Part shown: one piece after another, positions 10,889 through 24,320 of the stretch
How positions within the stretch are numbered: position 1 is the first letter of the stretch
Layout: the number at the start of each line of letters is the position of its first letter
Source: Batillaria attramentaria
Lineage: Eukaryota; Mollusca; Gastropoda; Batillariidae
Direction: 5' to 3'
Length of the DNA: 64,000 nt
Assembly (NCBI GenBank): GCA_018292915.2
Contig: JACVVK020000056.1
Location: 1,592,501 to 1,656,500, forward strand
The notes under the pieces: model-generated
What the model was told of the DNA's origin: nothing
The model's input: the letters and a program-made list of their open reading frames with translations, nothing else
Databases searched by the model: none
Position numbers and translations under genes: made by a program

Positions 10889-13800
10889 ATGGGAGCTGTC
10901 AACAGCTGTTGCATACCTCGCCACCACGGTGAGGTGCACCAAAACGGCAAGGGGTCAAAGTTCAAAGGGCATCGACGCAACCTCAGTGCGACTTTTAACC
11001 TCTCCAATTTGGAGGATGACAGTGAGTCTCAGAACTACGTCAACATCAACGCAGCGACCGAGGAGGAGTTGATGACACTGCCTGGGATTCACAGAACTAT
11101 CGCCAAAAATATTGTCGACTACCGGCGTCAGATCGGAGGTTTTCGTCGTGTGGAGGATCTCGCTCTGGTGTCAGGGGTGGGGGCAGAAAAGCTCAGCCGA
11201 ATTCGTTGTGATATTAGTATAGGACTTCGGCCCGCTCCTGGTTCTCGAGACAGTTCTTTGCGAGGCAGTCGAGTGGACGGTGATAGCGTGAGAGACCAAA
11301 AGGGAAGCCGTGGTGCAAATTCCCAGCAATCTCTTATCAACGTGAACACTGCCAATATCTTCCAGCTTATAAAGATCAACGGTATAGGCATGGTTCTGGC
11401 AGAAAATATCGTGACTTACCGGGAAAAGAATGGGCCTTTCTCGACCCTTGATGATCTTGTGAAGGTGAAGGGCATTGGGAATGGGATACTTAGTGCAATA
11501 CGTCCATATCTCACTGTGGACGCCTCCTCGGCCTCACCCCCACCCAGTTCACCTCCCCCTCCAAGCAACCATCGCCTGTTGAACGGAGGTACTCGTATCC
11601 CAGGCAAGACTGCTGTTATCGACGATAACCCCATGCCACTCAGTGACTACCAGAGACGATCCATGACATCCATAGAAAACTTAATGGAGTTGTTGGGGCC
11701 CATGGCACAAGTACCCAAGAGACCACAGATTTCAGAGCCTTTCAAGTTTCGACACAAAGATCGGCCAGCGGTGCGTCTGGCGTCTTGGAACCTTCAGCAG
11801 TGTTCCCTGGATAAGGTCACCAACCCAGGGGTCAAGGACGTTATCTGCATGACGATTTTGGAAAATGGGTAAGTTGTTTTATCATTAGTTCTCTTTGGTT
11901 TAGCTATTTTTGGGGGTGTTGCCTGTCACTAGTGTCAGGAATGATGGGTATTATACAAAAGAAATTTATCATACACTAAGTAAGTACTACACTGTTTTGT
12001 AAGGTAGCTTTTTCATGAAAATGGGAGTGTGTTTTTATTGAGGGGCCACAGGCTTGGTAGCTACAGCAGGAATTGGAGCATCTTGTGTTTCATGATGTTT
12101 ATATTGTGGTAAATGTCACAGGCAGTTAAATTTTAAAAGTACTGTATATATAAAAATTTGATCTGCTAGATTATTCAGTATCCTGTGGTGATACATGTAA
12201 TTTAAAAAAAAAAAATTTCCTTCCTCAGTTACTCAGGCATGGGATTTGTCTGCCTAAAGGCAAATATCCACCAAAAGCAAATTGGGTTTCCGTCTAAAAA
12301 AAATGTGTCCGCCTAAATAAGTCTGGTTGATAAAAAAAAAATTTGTACAGTAGAAACTTGATTGAGCGACATCTTGACTGAGCAACCGTTTTTCTTTCGC
12401 GACAGTTTTTGCCCAGCACAGACGTGGTTTTTTTTGTTTGTTTGTTTGTTTATAATTGCTTACTGATGTAAGCATTTCTTTTGGTGACTGACAGTGTTTC
12501 ACTGAATCAAGTAAATGTAATGATATCTGATGTGATATCCACAGGGTATGTGGGAATGTGTTTATCTCTTGCTAGTTTCACTTGATACCCTGGTTTTTAC
12601 TGTGTACGTGTGCTGTACACCTGACCTGGTAAACGATGCAGTTGTCGGATAAGCATGAAAATGGGTCTGCTTGGATGCTGTCAAACTATGGATGCGGTTG
12701 GGTGGGTGGGTGTTCGTGAGTTTAACATCCTTTTCCACCACGTAAGGGTGATATGAAAGACGGGGCAACAAGAAAAAGGCCAGCACAAATATTTGACCCC
12801 AGCCGGGATTCGAACTCACGACCTGAGCATTGCGACTGAGAGTCCAACGCTCAACCATTCAAACTATGGATGCAGTCACAGCATTGAACACAACAGCAAA
12901 AATACCTTCCCTTGAGTTGATAATCCTGTAAATTGGTACTTTAAAAAAAAACAACAAAAAACCACACACACACACAGAAAATTTTAAATTAAATAACTTT
13001 ACAGAGATATAGATCTACAACTAACTTGCCTTGGTCTTAAGGTTGGGATTGTTTGGGGATAAAATTTGGGAAATGATTGATAAGAAGGGTTCATCCTCTG
13101 TCTGTTGATATTAATTATGTATGACTTCCACAGAACTTTGCAGTGGGGCATAGGAAGGAACAAAGATTTGAAGAAATGTGATCCTGCTAGCCTGAGGAGA
13201 AAACTGTACATTAGAATGTTTGCTCATTTTTATAATTTATTTATACTGTTTGTGCACACAGGTTTGGCATAGTGGCTGTCCAGGAACTCTCTCATGACAA
13301 AGCTTTAGAAGAGGTAAAGTGACTGTGTAATACTGTGTTTGTGTCACAGCAGATGTTCGTAAACATTATAATTTACATGCATGCATTAGAAGGCTTGAGG
13401 TATTACCAGAGAAGAATCAGAAAACAACAACAACAAAAAAAGAACCCATGCAAGCCCCCTGCTCACTTCCACTCACCAAAACCTGCATTATACTCTCATT
13501 TCAGCTGGATAGAACTTAGGCTACATATTATATAATATTACGTACAGCTTAACTCTTGTCTTGCTAAATTATTTTGTCTTATGCTGAAAAAGTCATAGAG
13601 GTAGCCCGGAATATTCTGGGCTCAGCACTACCAGTGTGAAGCTTATTTTTGTTCCTGTTATTCATAATGGGCAGTGTCCAGGTACATAGTATGTCTCTAA
13701 TTCTGTCAACTTGTCTGCAGATTTGTCAAGAGTTGAACCAGCCTACCTTGCCAAATGTCAAGCACTGGTCTGGTCATCGAGGCAAATGGAAATGTGCTGT

Positions 13801-16750
13801 TTCGCAGGTCGCAGGAAGAATGTTTCGAGTAAGTGTACACATGTACTGTATTTCTGCATCTCAAAGTCAAAGCCTTGTATGAATCATGAATTGACTGGTA
13901 ACATTTGTGAGCAAGTCATTTTGAATCTTCAGATGGAATCTGAGCAAAACTTAACAGTCACACACTTAAGTTAGAGTGAAGAGCCCTCTTGATGGTGGAG
14001 TGGCAGGTTTTTGTGTGTCTGTGCGTGTATGTCTGTCTTGTGTCAGTTCGTGTTACTTACTTCTGTTTTATTAGTTTGGACTGTATTTGTGAAGCGCCTT
14101 GAGCTCAGCTTGTAGGGATACTGCACTATAAGAATGTTATATATAATATATTATTACGAATGAGCTGATCACTTTTGCAGATTGCCATGAATCATGATAA
14201 TTGATCTGGTGATTAGGCAGGTACTTTAACCAAGCAATTTTGTGTGTGTGTGTGTGTCTGCACAGAGTGTGGAGTACAACGGGTTCCTGTACGACAGCTC
14301 CCAGAAGATTGAGCTTGTGAGTGCAAGCTTGTTGGAGAAGGAAAATGGCAAAGCCCCGTTTGCCAGGATGCCATACTTGGGATTTTTCAGGGTGAGTGAG
14401 AAAAACTCTCGCTTCCTTTTGACAAAATGGACACTTCATTCTTGTACCTTGTTCTGGCTTGCTTTTTTTTCCTTTATTTTTTCCCCCCTTGATACCAGTT
14501 TGTTCCTGTAATTACCAGTATGCAGCATTCAGTAGACACTCTGATTGAAACTCCGTGCACGCTGTGCTTGCATCTTCTTGCTGCAGTAATGCCCTGACCA
14601 TGATTAAAAAAAAAAAAAAAGTGTTCGGAACAAGAGAGCATACAAAATGTGTGTGTGTATGTGTGAGAGTAAGTTTTATTTATGAGTGTGTGTTTCAGAT
14701 ATAATTATGTTTGTGAGTGGTTTTATATTTTAAGAGCGTGAGTGCTTTGGACTTACACGGATGTGTGTGTGTGTGTGTGTGTGTGTGTACAAAATTAGAT
14801 TTACTTGTGTGCGTGACTGAGGCTTCTGTTAGTGCAAGTTTTATTTGTTATTATTATTGTATATTTATCTTTTATGGTGGCCTATAATTTCCTTTCTGGG
14901 ATTAATAAAGTAATTTGAATTGAATTGAAAGAGAGGTGAGCGTTTTCTCCTGGGCACAGATACATGTATGTATTTCTATCCCAGCTTTATGATGTTATAG
15001 ATCTTAAAAGATGTATCTGTAAGTTTTTTTTTGTTTTTTTTAAATTACTTTCTCAACAACAATTTTCATTAGAAGATATAAAATTATTTGTAGGTAAATG
15101 GTCAGCTGGACTGTGTGGTGGTCAGTTTACATCTAAAGGCAACAGGGCTGATGGGGGAGGATTTGGATCGCACGAAGGCTGAAGTCGCAACTATGTCGGA
15201 CGTTCTTGAATGTCTGCGTCATCATGTGAAAGGCAAGTTTCAGTTGTTCAGCAGGGCACAGACCGTTCCAAAATGTTGTATTATTCAATATTGGTAACAG
15301 GTTGGGTTTTTTTTTGTTTTTGTTTTTGTCTTGTGCACAGGTGATTTACACATATCGATGTTTTCTGCAACTTACGGAAGATATTTTGTGTTTTAAAATG
15401 CCAAACTCGTGTCAGAGTGATTTCAGATCGATGCATATTTTACTTAGCAAAGCGGCATGTGCCAGGCTCTATTCCACATGTAGATGCAATTTCATTAACT
15501 TTTGTAGAATGAAAAATGTGACTGTGGATGGTCATGTACATGTACCTTTTTCCTTCGTTTGACAGGTGAAGAGGACGTTATTTTGGCAGGTGATTTTAAT
15601 CTGACCCCAAACAACAAAGGTAAAGCAACTTCAACATGCAACTGACTTTCACCAATACATTAATTTTCTACTGTTTCGTTTTGAAATAGATGATCCAGTA
15701 AATCATCATAACTTTTTTCTACACAAGAAAAAATTAACATGCTTATAAGTGCTTAGGATTACGTCTCCGTTATATGAATCATCTGAAGTAATCAAAATTG
15801 AACAGTACATTTTATAAAGATAGCTGCCCTGGAGAGGCACCACTGTGCACATAGTGTATAGAGAGTGGCTTGAGTGACATACACATTTTTGTTATAAAGT
15901 TTGAATTCTGATTGTTATGTTTCCTTTTGATCACAGAATTTGACAACTTGCGTGCCAGGGGTTTCCTCAACTGCATCGATTCCAATACCCCCACCAACAT
16001 CAGCCTGAAGAATCAGGAGGGAAGCAAAACGTACGACAACATCTGGATCAGTCGGCAGACGCAGAAAGTTTGGACTGGTGAGTTGCCATTCTTTCTTAAC
16101 ACACATTTGAAATGGAGGGTTCTGTTGCCTTTTAGCCACGAAACAGGTTTCAGGTTGGCAGTGCTACTTAGCGTTAGTCAGGGAATGAAAAACGAAGGTT
16201 TTTGTTACTTTGGGGTGCAAAAGTCTGGTACACATTGAGGTCTCCTCTGCAAAAATGATTGAAATAAAAATAAAAAACACTCAAAGGATTGGTAATTTAC
16301 CATTTGATTTGCAAAGATATGAATATTGGTGTAGATATGCATAATTTGTATCCATCATCAGAACTTTCATTATTTTCAAAATTTCAAAAATTTCAGAATA
16401 ATTGTTTTGCTCCGAAGTTTGAACCAGGCACATAACCACTGCCATTCATGGAAAGGGGATATGATATGGTCCTTTCACTATTTGTCTTTTGATAGTGCCA
16501 GTGGAGCTATGTATTATGGTATTACCTTGATTTATCATCATGTGACATTCACACACTTTGTTCAGGGAACTCTGGTGTGGTGCGAGAGGGTTTGTCCAGC
16601 CCGTGGATCCCCAATGGATGGCAGTGGGGAGGCATTGTCAGCGACCACTGCCCAATCTTCACGGAGCTTTACGTTGACAAGGACTTGGACAGAGGGGATA
16701 TTGGCGTCGGTGCTGAGGGCATACGATTTATCGTTGGTGCCGATCCTTGA
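10889..16750 (+). CDS. EEPD1: Endonuclease/exonuclease/phosphatase family domain-containing protein 1
   Basis: Complete eight-exon CDS: 10889-11868, 13262-13313, 13721-13828, 14266-14391, 15094-15232, 15566-15619, 15937-16077, 16566-16750 (TGA); phases join to give 594 residues (human protein about 569). The N-terminus MGAVNSCC has the Gly2 for myristoylation followed by cysteines for palmitoylation, as in vertebrate EEPD1, which is membrane-attached. Two helix-hairpin-helix units follow (VNINAATEEELMTLPGI near residue 50 and INVNTANIFQLIKINGI near 150), then the EEP nuclease-like fold starting LASWNLQQCS near 295 and including VAVQELSHD, LAGDFN, DNIWIS and SDHCPIF. EEPD1 is known for roles at stalled replication forks and in cholesterol efflux. 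The intron after exon 5 uses a GC donor (AAAG|GCAAGT). The gene faces LRRC69 tail-to-tail across about 9 kb. Upstream non-coding exons were not resolved. Confidence 0.93.
12696..12859 (-). mobile_element. SINE-A copy 3 with 14-bp target-site duplication
   Basis: Flanked by CAAACTATGGATGC at 12682-12695 and 12860-12873. The first ~17 bases of the tRNA head are absent, so it is 5'-truncated. In EEPD1 intron 1. Confidence 0.9.
14085..14156 (+). repeat. AGCGCC-tail element, diverged
   Basis: GTGAAGCGCCTTGAGCTCAG, CTGCACTATAAGAATG, AT-rich end. In EEPD1 intron 3. Confidence 0.5.
14822..14932 (+). repeat. Short repeat N with AATAAAG...(TTGAA)n tail, copy 1
   Basis: TATGGTGGCCTATAATTTCC, TTCTGGGATTAATAAAG, then TTGAATTGAATTGAA. 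Nearly identical to 30540-30630. In EEPD1 intron 4. Confidence 0.7.
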
Positions 16751-16837
16751 TCTGTGGCTTGTGTGTTTTGGCACATAATTCTGGAGAGCTTTTGCCGTGG
16801 TTGTAGGTGTCAATGCGAAGTTGATGACCGATCCAGT

Positions 16838-17115
16838 GTTGCTGACACTTGATGGTGGACTGTCATGGTCAGCAGAAGTGCTGCTGGCAAAGAGAGGATG
16901 TGTTTTCATCATAGATGCTAATGTTGTAAAACGACCACTTCTGACAGTCAGGAAAAAAAAAGAAGACAAGTGTGTCATTGTTGGCATTGACTTTTCTAGG
17001 TACTGATGCTAGTGTCGTGACAGATGCGATGTTGCAGATACTGGATGAGTGACTGTCATTGTCAACGAGAAAAACTGTCAGCAAAGAGAGGACGTGTTTT
17101 GTTACTGGTGCTGAC
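16838..17115 (+). repeat. ~193-bp imperfect duplication in the EEPD1 3' region
   Basis: CAAAGAGAGGATGTGTTTT (16890) and CAAAGAGAGGACGTGTTTT (17083), each preceded by GATG/GACTGTCAT and followed by a GTGCTGA/GATGCTAA stretch. Probably within the EEPD1 3' UTR (inference). Confidence 0.55.
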
Positions 17116-17407
17116 CTTCAGCAAACAAAGATAAGCCGTTTATTGTTAGCACTGATTGGTAAAGGGTTTTTACAAAGCATGCAAGTGCGGCAGCTGTCTT
17201 TGACGAAATGGCGTGCATGTTTAAATGGTTGGTGCTGAGTCCGAGTGACTGACGCGGATTCTGTTAGGGGTTTTCAGAATGCAGATGGGTTTACGTAAAT
17301 GCTATGGCTGACGTTGAAGGTGCTGATTTTATACTGGTGGCCCTTTGGTTTTCCTAGGGTCTGTGTGCTATGGTCAGTGTTACCTTTTTTTCTGCCCTAA
17401 GTTTACC

Positions 17408-17764
17408 CAGAGGTGCCAACTAGTATGGATTGGTCGTATTATTTTCCGCATAACTCAATTAAATACGGAAATACGGTTTGGTCATGAAATATACCGAGGA
17501 GACACATTTGAAGTATTTCAAAAGAGATTGTTAGGAAGTACAGCTGTGCATGAACCGAAAACGAGATAATCGGTGTGAGTGCACCACCTTTTAGTTCTGA
17601 CTGGGATATCACATGTCGCAGCATGTCATACCAGTAAGAGTTGATATGGTTCAGACTGCTGTTCATTTACAAATGAGCAATTCTGCCTATAATGAGCTCT
17701 GAAACTTTACAATTTTCTTTAAGTTTAGAATTGCTTTGCATTTTCACTTTTTTTTTTTTTTTTT

Positions 17765-17797
<33 letters not shown>

Positions 17798-17951
17798 CTT
17801 GTTTCCGTGTTGTTGTTTTTTTCTTTGTACGGCAGAATACTGACAAGTGCTGAAAAATACTGACATTTGTGTGAAATACACAAAAGTGTCTGTCAGTACT
17901 ATTTCAAATACATGTAGTACTGACGGACACTTTTGGTGGTTGGCACCTCTG
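17408..17951. mobile_element. TIR element family K (544 bp)
   Basis: Perfect 13-bp termini CAGAGGTGCCAAC / GTTGGCACCTCTG; flanks TTTACC (17402-17407) and TTCACC (17952-17957) look like a duplication with one change. No coding capacity. Downstream of EEPD1. Confidence 0.75.
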
Positions 17952-18164
17952 TTCACCTCTCACAGTTGACAGTATATGGGAACTGTTGATGGTTGATTGT
18001 AGTACATGTACAGGGCGTTAAGTTCAGAGTTTGTGTGCAGTGTTAGAACCCCAGTGACTGTTTTCACAATACTCTCTTTACATTGGAGTGGCACTGTGGT
18101 ATTTGTATTGATCAGTTTTGATCACCAACTAGACTCTGAATAAGTATTTATTTATTTTGTGCTG

Positions 18165-18445
18165 AGTGCCCACATGAGTAGTGATGCTCCATCCACCAAG
18201 ACTATGTGTCTGTGTGCCAGTGAATGATATTCGTCCACCAGTGATGTCCTCATGCTTGTAACACCCTGTCCACTAAGAGGGCGTCCTGCCAGGTGGATTG
18301 TGTTTTTGCTGTTTACGCTGGAGGTGTCTTGTTTGCTAGTGACATCCATCCACTAGGGGTGTCTGTGTTATAGCAACACTCTATCCATGAAGACTCTTTG
18401 TTAACAGTGTATCCAAGTGGTGATCCATTCACTAGGAGTATATAT
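18165..18445 (+). repeat. Degenerate minisatellite, ~50-60-bp units
   Basis: Six loosely repeated segments of the form (C)CATCCACTAGG/AAGA followed by TGTCTGTG and a GTGA/AACA lead: TCCATCCACCAAGA, TCGTCCACCAGTG, CTGTCCACTAAGA, TCCATCCACTAGG, CTATCCATGAAGA, TCCATTCACTAGG. Confidence 0.55.
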
Positions 18446-18906
18446 GTGTACTATTTGTTAACTCCTTGCCGACTTTGACTGCGTGCCGTGGAATTCCCCC
18501 ATGACCCAGGCACTGTGTGCATGCACACCCCCTTGCCAAGCGGGCGATTTTAGCATTTTTTCAAAATTTTTTAAAGAGGTCTTCGTCAGTCGTTTCCTGA
18601 TCGTGTTTGGTATGGTTTGAAAGATAATTATAAGCACTTTTATGGGAAAATATTTTTGATTTGAAAAATTGGGCACAGCAGCCACAGTGAGAGCGGAGAT
18701 AACATGGGTTGTGGGTGCTTGGTAACAGCATCTTCGCGCGTCAGCGCCCGGGGTCTAGGTGTGTGGTTTGCAATGGTATGCAAGAGCTCCGCACAAACGC
18801 TGGATACACGGTGGTGAAAAAGTTGGACTGTGTGCATCCATTGGGAACAGTTGGGTCAGTTGGTGTATTTCTGTGGGGATATGGCAGAGAAAAATAAGCC
18901 ATAGTC

Positions 18907-18975
18907 CATAATAATAATAATTATTATGTAGATTTATATAGCGCCTAATCTCCGAGGAGCTCTAGGCACTTAAGA
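18907..18975. repeat. ATT-tailed hairpin element (AGCGCC family), copy
   Basis: (ATA)n, then TATAGCGCCTAATCTCCG, GAGCTCTAGGCACTT; the GCGCCTA/TAGGC ends pair. Related copies at 22306, 26672, 35817 and 44375. Confidence 0.65.
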
Positions 18976-19998
18976 GGATGATTCCAAGGACAAGACAGCT
19001 GGACAAAGACAATGGAAATTAGCAAAAAATAGTTGTCTCGAGTTACAGGAAGAGTACTCAGCTTCACTAGAATTTAGTACATGTATTGTGTCTACAGGAA
19101 AATTGTCACGCCTAATATAAATTTCTTTAGTCCATTTCTTGTGCTGGTCAAACTCCAGGAAATACTCCTCAGTAAGTATTGGGGTAATTATGTTTTCCAT
19201 GGAACCTTTATTACTGCATTATGTGTTTACCTTCACATACAGAGGGATAGATTGCTTTAGCTTCTGGTGATATTATCGTGGGTCTGCCAGTATGTGGACT
19301 CGGATACTTGGGGTACTGAAGTCCATGCCAGCACAGTATTATGTGTAGTACTTAAAAATGTGTAATATTGATATTATACATACTGTATTTTGGTGATCAA
19401 AATTATCTCGTTTAACTCTTGTTGCTCTTATTCTTGTCATTTCAAGATAATAACAAGTGTGTCTGCCACAGCTGTTTGAAGACGGTTCCAGCAGACAGGT
19501 TTTAGGATACAATATTAGCAATGATATTTTTGGCAGACTTGTCACTCCAGCCAGCCAGCCAGGTTTGCTCTATTAAAGACAAATAAAGGGGATTGTCACT
19601 GTCAGTTGACACATTAACCCACAAAGGTCAGAACTACAAAGGTCAGAATTGTGCCGCTTTGCAGTCAATTTTGTGTTTGTCTCATTTCTTGTCCGCCCAA
19701 CTGGTCATTTCTTTGCATTGAAAATTGTGACGCAAAAATTTTACGCAATTTTTAAAAATTGAACACCAGAATGCACCAGCTTGCGCAGAATCTGAACTTC
19801 AGCTTTTTTTCTAAGGGATGAGGCCCCTGGATATTCTCCTAAAAAGGCAGGGTGCACCACATTTCACTGATTTTGATGTTCGATTTTTTAAATTTAATTT
19901 TTTTTTTTAAAAGATATGCCTGTGGCCCTAGAAATGCAGAAGACTTGCATTTCCCTGTCCACACAAGATTTTCCTCTCTTTCCTTTCTCAGTCAGTTC

Positions 19999-20012
19999 TT
20001 GCCTTTGGCCAT

Positions 20013-20081
<69 letters not shown>
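19999..20081 (+). repeat. (TA)n microsatellite
   Basis: About 40 TA units in the EEPD1-LRRC69 intergenic region. Confidence 0.95.
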
Positions 20082-20085
<4 letters not shown>

Positions 20086-22305
20086 CAATCAAAAGAGGAC
20101 AAAGTGAGGACAAAGCACAACTTTTTATCATGCTCCATCATCCATTTGGTTTTTGTTATTTATTTATTTATTTATTTTAGATGAGCTTGGTATACCCCAG
20201 TACTTGTCTCATATGTGCTATAAGTGCCTTTAAGATCTACAACATCAAAAGTGTCTGTGGCAGCTCTCAAAGATATTTCAGTGTATAGTTATAATCGGTG
20301 TTATTAGTGCCCTAGTTCTGAGGCGAAATTGTTCAGGACAATTCAAGAGGATCTGTATTGGGTAAATTAGGCTGCTACATGTAATTGGGGACCACAACTT
20401 ATAAGTGCTCCGGAGCTGACTGTGTTTAAAAAGCTAAGAACTTTGTCATGTCAGTGTGTTGGCATTTACCTTTTGGTGACAGTGTTATGCCATATTGTCT
20501 CGACCCCCGACCCCCCCCCCCCCCCCTCGACACATGCGCTAGGTGTATAGTTATTAGCTGATCCAACGAATGTTATCTATATTGTATATGTATATTATGA
20601 TACAACAAAATCTAGAGAATTTTTGGATCTGTGATACTTGAGTTCAGTCATATACATACTTTTACGTACATGTCAAACATGCTTGTGTATCATAAAACAA
20701 AACGAATCGAGACACGCGTAACTCGGACTTCTTCAAGACACTTCTCTCTCTCTCTCTCTCTCTGTGTCTCCATGTCTCTGACAGCCAGAACATTCTAGTA
20801 TATGTATGTCCTGTTGGAACTCAGCTTTCTGCTTGAAAAACCTGCCCCATTCGTGGTGACTGTTTCGAGTGGCTGCCTCTGTTAGCGGAACTGGAAGTCT
20901 GTGTACGTGAAACAACTGGAATTAGGTTTCAAAATTTCTGTTAATATGGTAGATAGTTTTATATAAGTCGATTAACTACAGGGCAGCAAAAAAAAAAAAA
21001 AGAAGCTTATTGTAATCCCATATCCAGCAACATCTCCACTACCCACTGTCCCCCTTCCCTCTGTTTGATGGCAAGAACCTTGAAAGCCAAACCAGTTCTG
21101 TTGTACTTGGACTATCTGTCGCAGACTTTTCCTGTGTCAGCTAGATGCCTTGCTAGATATTCTGAAATTGTACAAGCTGTATGAGTATTTCAAAAACATG
21201 TACAATATATTTTGATGCAGGCCAAAAGAATTCCGTTTTACCAATAGAAATATTTTGTGATTATTGTCTCACCCAGTATGTGAATGTCAAGGTCAGGCCC
21301 ACGCATACTGTACCAGAAAACAGTAGTACATGTTTTAGTCAGTCTGCAGCAAAGCTGTCCATAAGAGCAGACTTGATATAAATGAATGTATTTTTCCTTT
21401 TTAATAATTTTTTCACAGTGGTATTGGCTTTTTAGTACCACATGCAACACTGTAGCAGTATCCAAAGATCCTGCGAGAGATTAGCAATAGTATCGATAAC
21501 ACTGAAAATCTTGTTACAAATGAACAGAAGATGGGCATTGACATCTGTTTTATTTGTTTCGTCACTTTTCAGGTGCAAAGGACAATACAGGTTTAATCAA
21601 ATAACTACAATATCCAGTATGCCATAAGTAAAATCCAGTGAGACATCGAGCATTGCAAATCTTTTATATTTTGTCAAAATCAACACTTTGTAAAAAACAT
21701 TTCTTTTGAGTAATTTTTTTAAAATGGCAGTTTGGTATTTTGCTGCTTGCTAAGCGATGCTAGTTTTACTTGCACTTCGGAGTATACTTAAGTGTGCCTG
21801 CATGAAATGTTCATTTTGCACATCATTTTGCTCGTCAACTTTCATTGTTAGTCATTTTTTACCCACTTACCCTGACACAGGGAAACGATAATTCTTGTTA
21901 AGTGTGTATATATAGTTCGCTAATGTCAACTATTGTACATTAGATCATACCAGCTTTGGTATATGTATGAAGAAGTTCAGTTTGTGAGTTCCTGTTCATG
22001 TACTGATTGAGAGGCATACTGATTTTTTTTGTATGTATAGATATATATATTTAAGTTTTAAGTGCAATTGGTGTTTGCCCTAATTTTGCTCATAGATGGT
22101 GATATACATGCTGTTAATTGTTGTGTTATGCTTGTGTATTAATCATTAGAATACTTCATTTCTTAGGCTGTTTGTACAGGTCATGCTTGCCTAAGTTTTC
22201 CACGTTTTTATTTTGTTAATTTTCAAGTAGAAATTAAAGTGTGCGCATGCTTGTACTTGGCAGATTCTGATAGGAGTTTCTGCTTGGTGATGTTTATACC
22301 AATCT

Positions 22306-22385
22306 CTTAATATAATAATAATAATAATAATAATATTTATAGGGCGCCTATCCCCGGGAAGCGAGCTCTAGGCGCCTTACATTCT
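22306..22385. repeat. ATT-tailed hairpin element, copy
   Basis: (TAA)n, AGGGCGCCTATCCCCGGG, GAGCTCTAGGCGCCTTACA. Confidence 0.65.
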
Positions 22386-22449
22386 AAAACCGAAATTAAA
22401 AAAAAAATCACTCAGTATACACTACGTAAGTACAAGTAAAAAGTAAAAG

Positions 22450-22451
<2 letters not shown>

Positions 22452-22514
<63 letters not shown>
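22452..22514 (+). repeat. (CA)n microsatellite
   Basis: About 31 CA units. Confidence 0.95.
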
Positions 22515-22515
<1 letters not shown>

Positions 22516-23450
22516 GACTGAGTAGAAACAATAAGGGATAGGGATAGACAGAGACAATTAAAAACCAAGAACAAGTACCAGCGATAAAACCCAAAACAAA
22601 AGGATAGATTGGAATGAGCTAGATAAAACTTTTAAAGATAGCAGTGGTGAGGAGGTGAATATGCACAGCCCCGTGTCAGATGTACTCCTGAAATCCTCTT
22701 CTTAATAGTCTGCGTGTCTGTCCATTGTTGAACAGTAATTAAGCACAGGATGCCATGCAGAACTTCTAGGGTTTCTGCATCTGATCTGTTTTGTCTGTTC
22801 AGAGCTTATTTACACAGGACACTCAGGATACAGGCTCAAGATGGCATGTGGTCTAACTGAATGAAAAGCACAGAACTGAAAACAAAATGAAATGACAAAC
22901 GGGCATTTGCAGAATGTAACACCCGGTTTAGAATGAAGGATATTGTCTTTGGTTTTACAGTCTAATTTTGATAGATTCAAAGGTGCAGCATGTACAGACT
23001 TGGAATGGTTGAATTGAAGATACATGTGCTTGGGTAATTATGGCAAAAACACCAGAAACAAATCATAGCAGTGCATGTACACCGTACCTTCAACACAGTT
23101 TGAATAGCTGCATGTAGCTCTGTAATTGTGTGTGTGTGTGTACCAGTATGTGTGCACACAAACACACACCTCTTCTGAGATTATGAGTATGTAGGCTAAT
23201 ACATGTGTGTATACCTTGTTAATGCTTGCACCGTTGGCTACTAATTGTACATATTTTGTGTTAGTGAGGTACTATTGTTTTCTGTGTGCTCCACTTGCCC
23301 ATACCAGAAATATTTATTTAATTAATTTAGAACACTGGAATGTTTTATCAAAGCCTGTGCTGTGTCCCTTCTGCATTTACAGTGTAGTTGGACAGTTCAC
23401 TGCGGAGATTCACTCAAGAATTAAATTTAAATGAACTCAAGAGTCTCTAG

Positions 23451-23737
23451 AGTGTGTTCGGTAATTCAGATGCCAGTAATTTTTGGTGATCACTTTTTAT
23501 CACTTTCGTATAGGTTTATCAAAGAGGAAAAGTTGATCTTGGCCTGGTGACCTAGTGTCGATGTTTGCTTGTTTTTCTTACGCTGAGAAGAAACGGAGAA
23601 ACTGAGAGCTCCGACTGTCATGAAAAAAATTAGGTCACTAGGCCAGTATGCACTTTTCCTCTGTGATAGGTATACAAAAGTGACTTCACAAAATGTTATC
23701 ACTAATAATCAGTGATCACTGAATTACCAAACGCACT
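23451..23737. mobile_element. Foldback element with ~110-bp inverted arms
   Basis: Left arm begins AGTGTGTTCGGTAATTCAG; right arm reversed begins AGTGCGTTTGGTAATTCAG. Arms also pair through GATCACT, GTATA, GAGGAAAAGT and GGCCTGGTGACCTA. It resembles a Tc1/mariner-type MITE, but the exact target duplication was not resolved. Confidence 0.65.
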
Positions 23738-24084
23738 ACGCTAGTAGCTATTTATTGTTTGATCCAAAAAGTCTGAATTTATGTATTCCTGAAACAGACT
23801 ATTTTTACACCAACACAAAAATGCACATGAATTAAGTGGGCCAGTAGTGTGTGTGTGTGTGTGATGTATGCCTTGACTGCTTGCCTTTTACTGGTGCACA
23901 GTTGATTTTACGCGGACTGTTCTGTTCGGGATACTAAACAGTTAAATCCTGGAGAATTGATTTTAATACCAAATAAATAAACTTCACTGATATTTAACTG
24001 AACTTGTGTTTCACTCGTTTCTTGTATTTCTGGCGATAGGCATGGTTTGATAAGAAGGTGGTAATAGAAGTTGGAGAGGTTTAA

Positions 24085-24320
24085 CCCTTTCACTGCCGCT
24101 GTCACAGGATTTCATGAATCGCACCAGTAGCGCCACTGTCAAATTAGTTTAAAAACTGTTAAAATCTAGACTTTCCCGTAGTTTTTTTTTTTTTCTTTTT
24201 TTTGGGGGGGGGGGGGGGGGGGGGGCTCTGTGGATACAGGTTTTGATTCCTGTTTACAGCAGTGTCACGTGAAAAGACGTTATATGTGAGTGAACCGAAA
24301 CACGTCTGGCAGTGAACGGG
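24085..24320. mobile_element. piggyBac-like TIR element flanked by TTAA
   Basis: Termini CCCTTTCACTGCC / GGCAGTGAACGGG, directly flanked by TTAA at 24081-24084 and 24321-24324, the target-site type of piggyBac elements. Interior holds a T-run and a ~24-base G-run (24204-24227). Confidence 0.72.
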
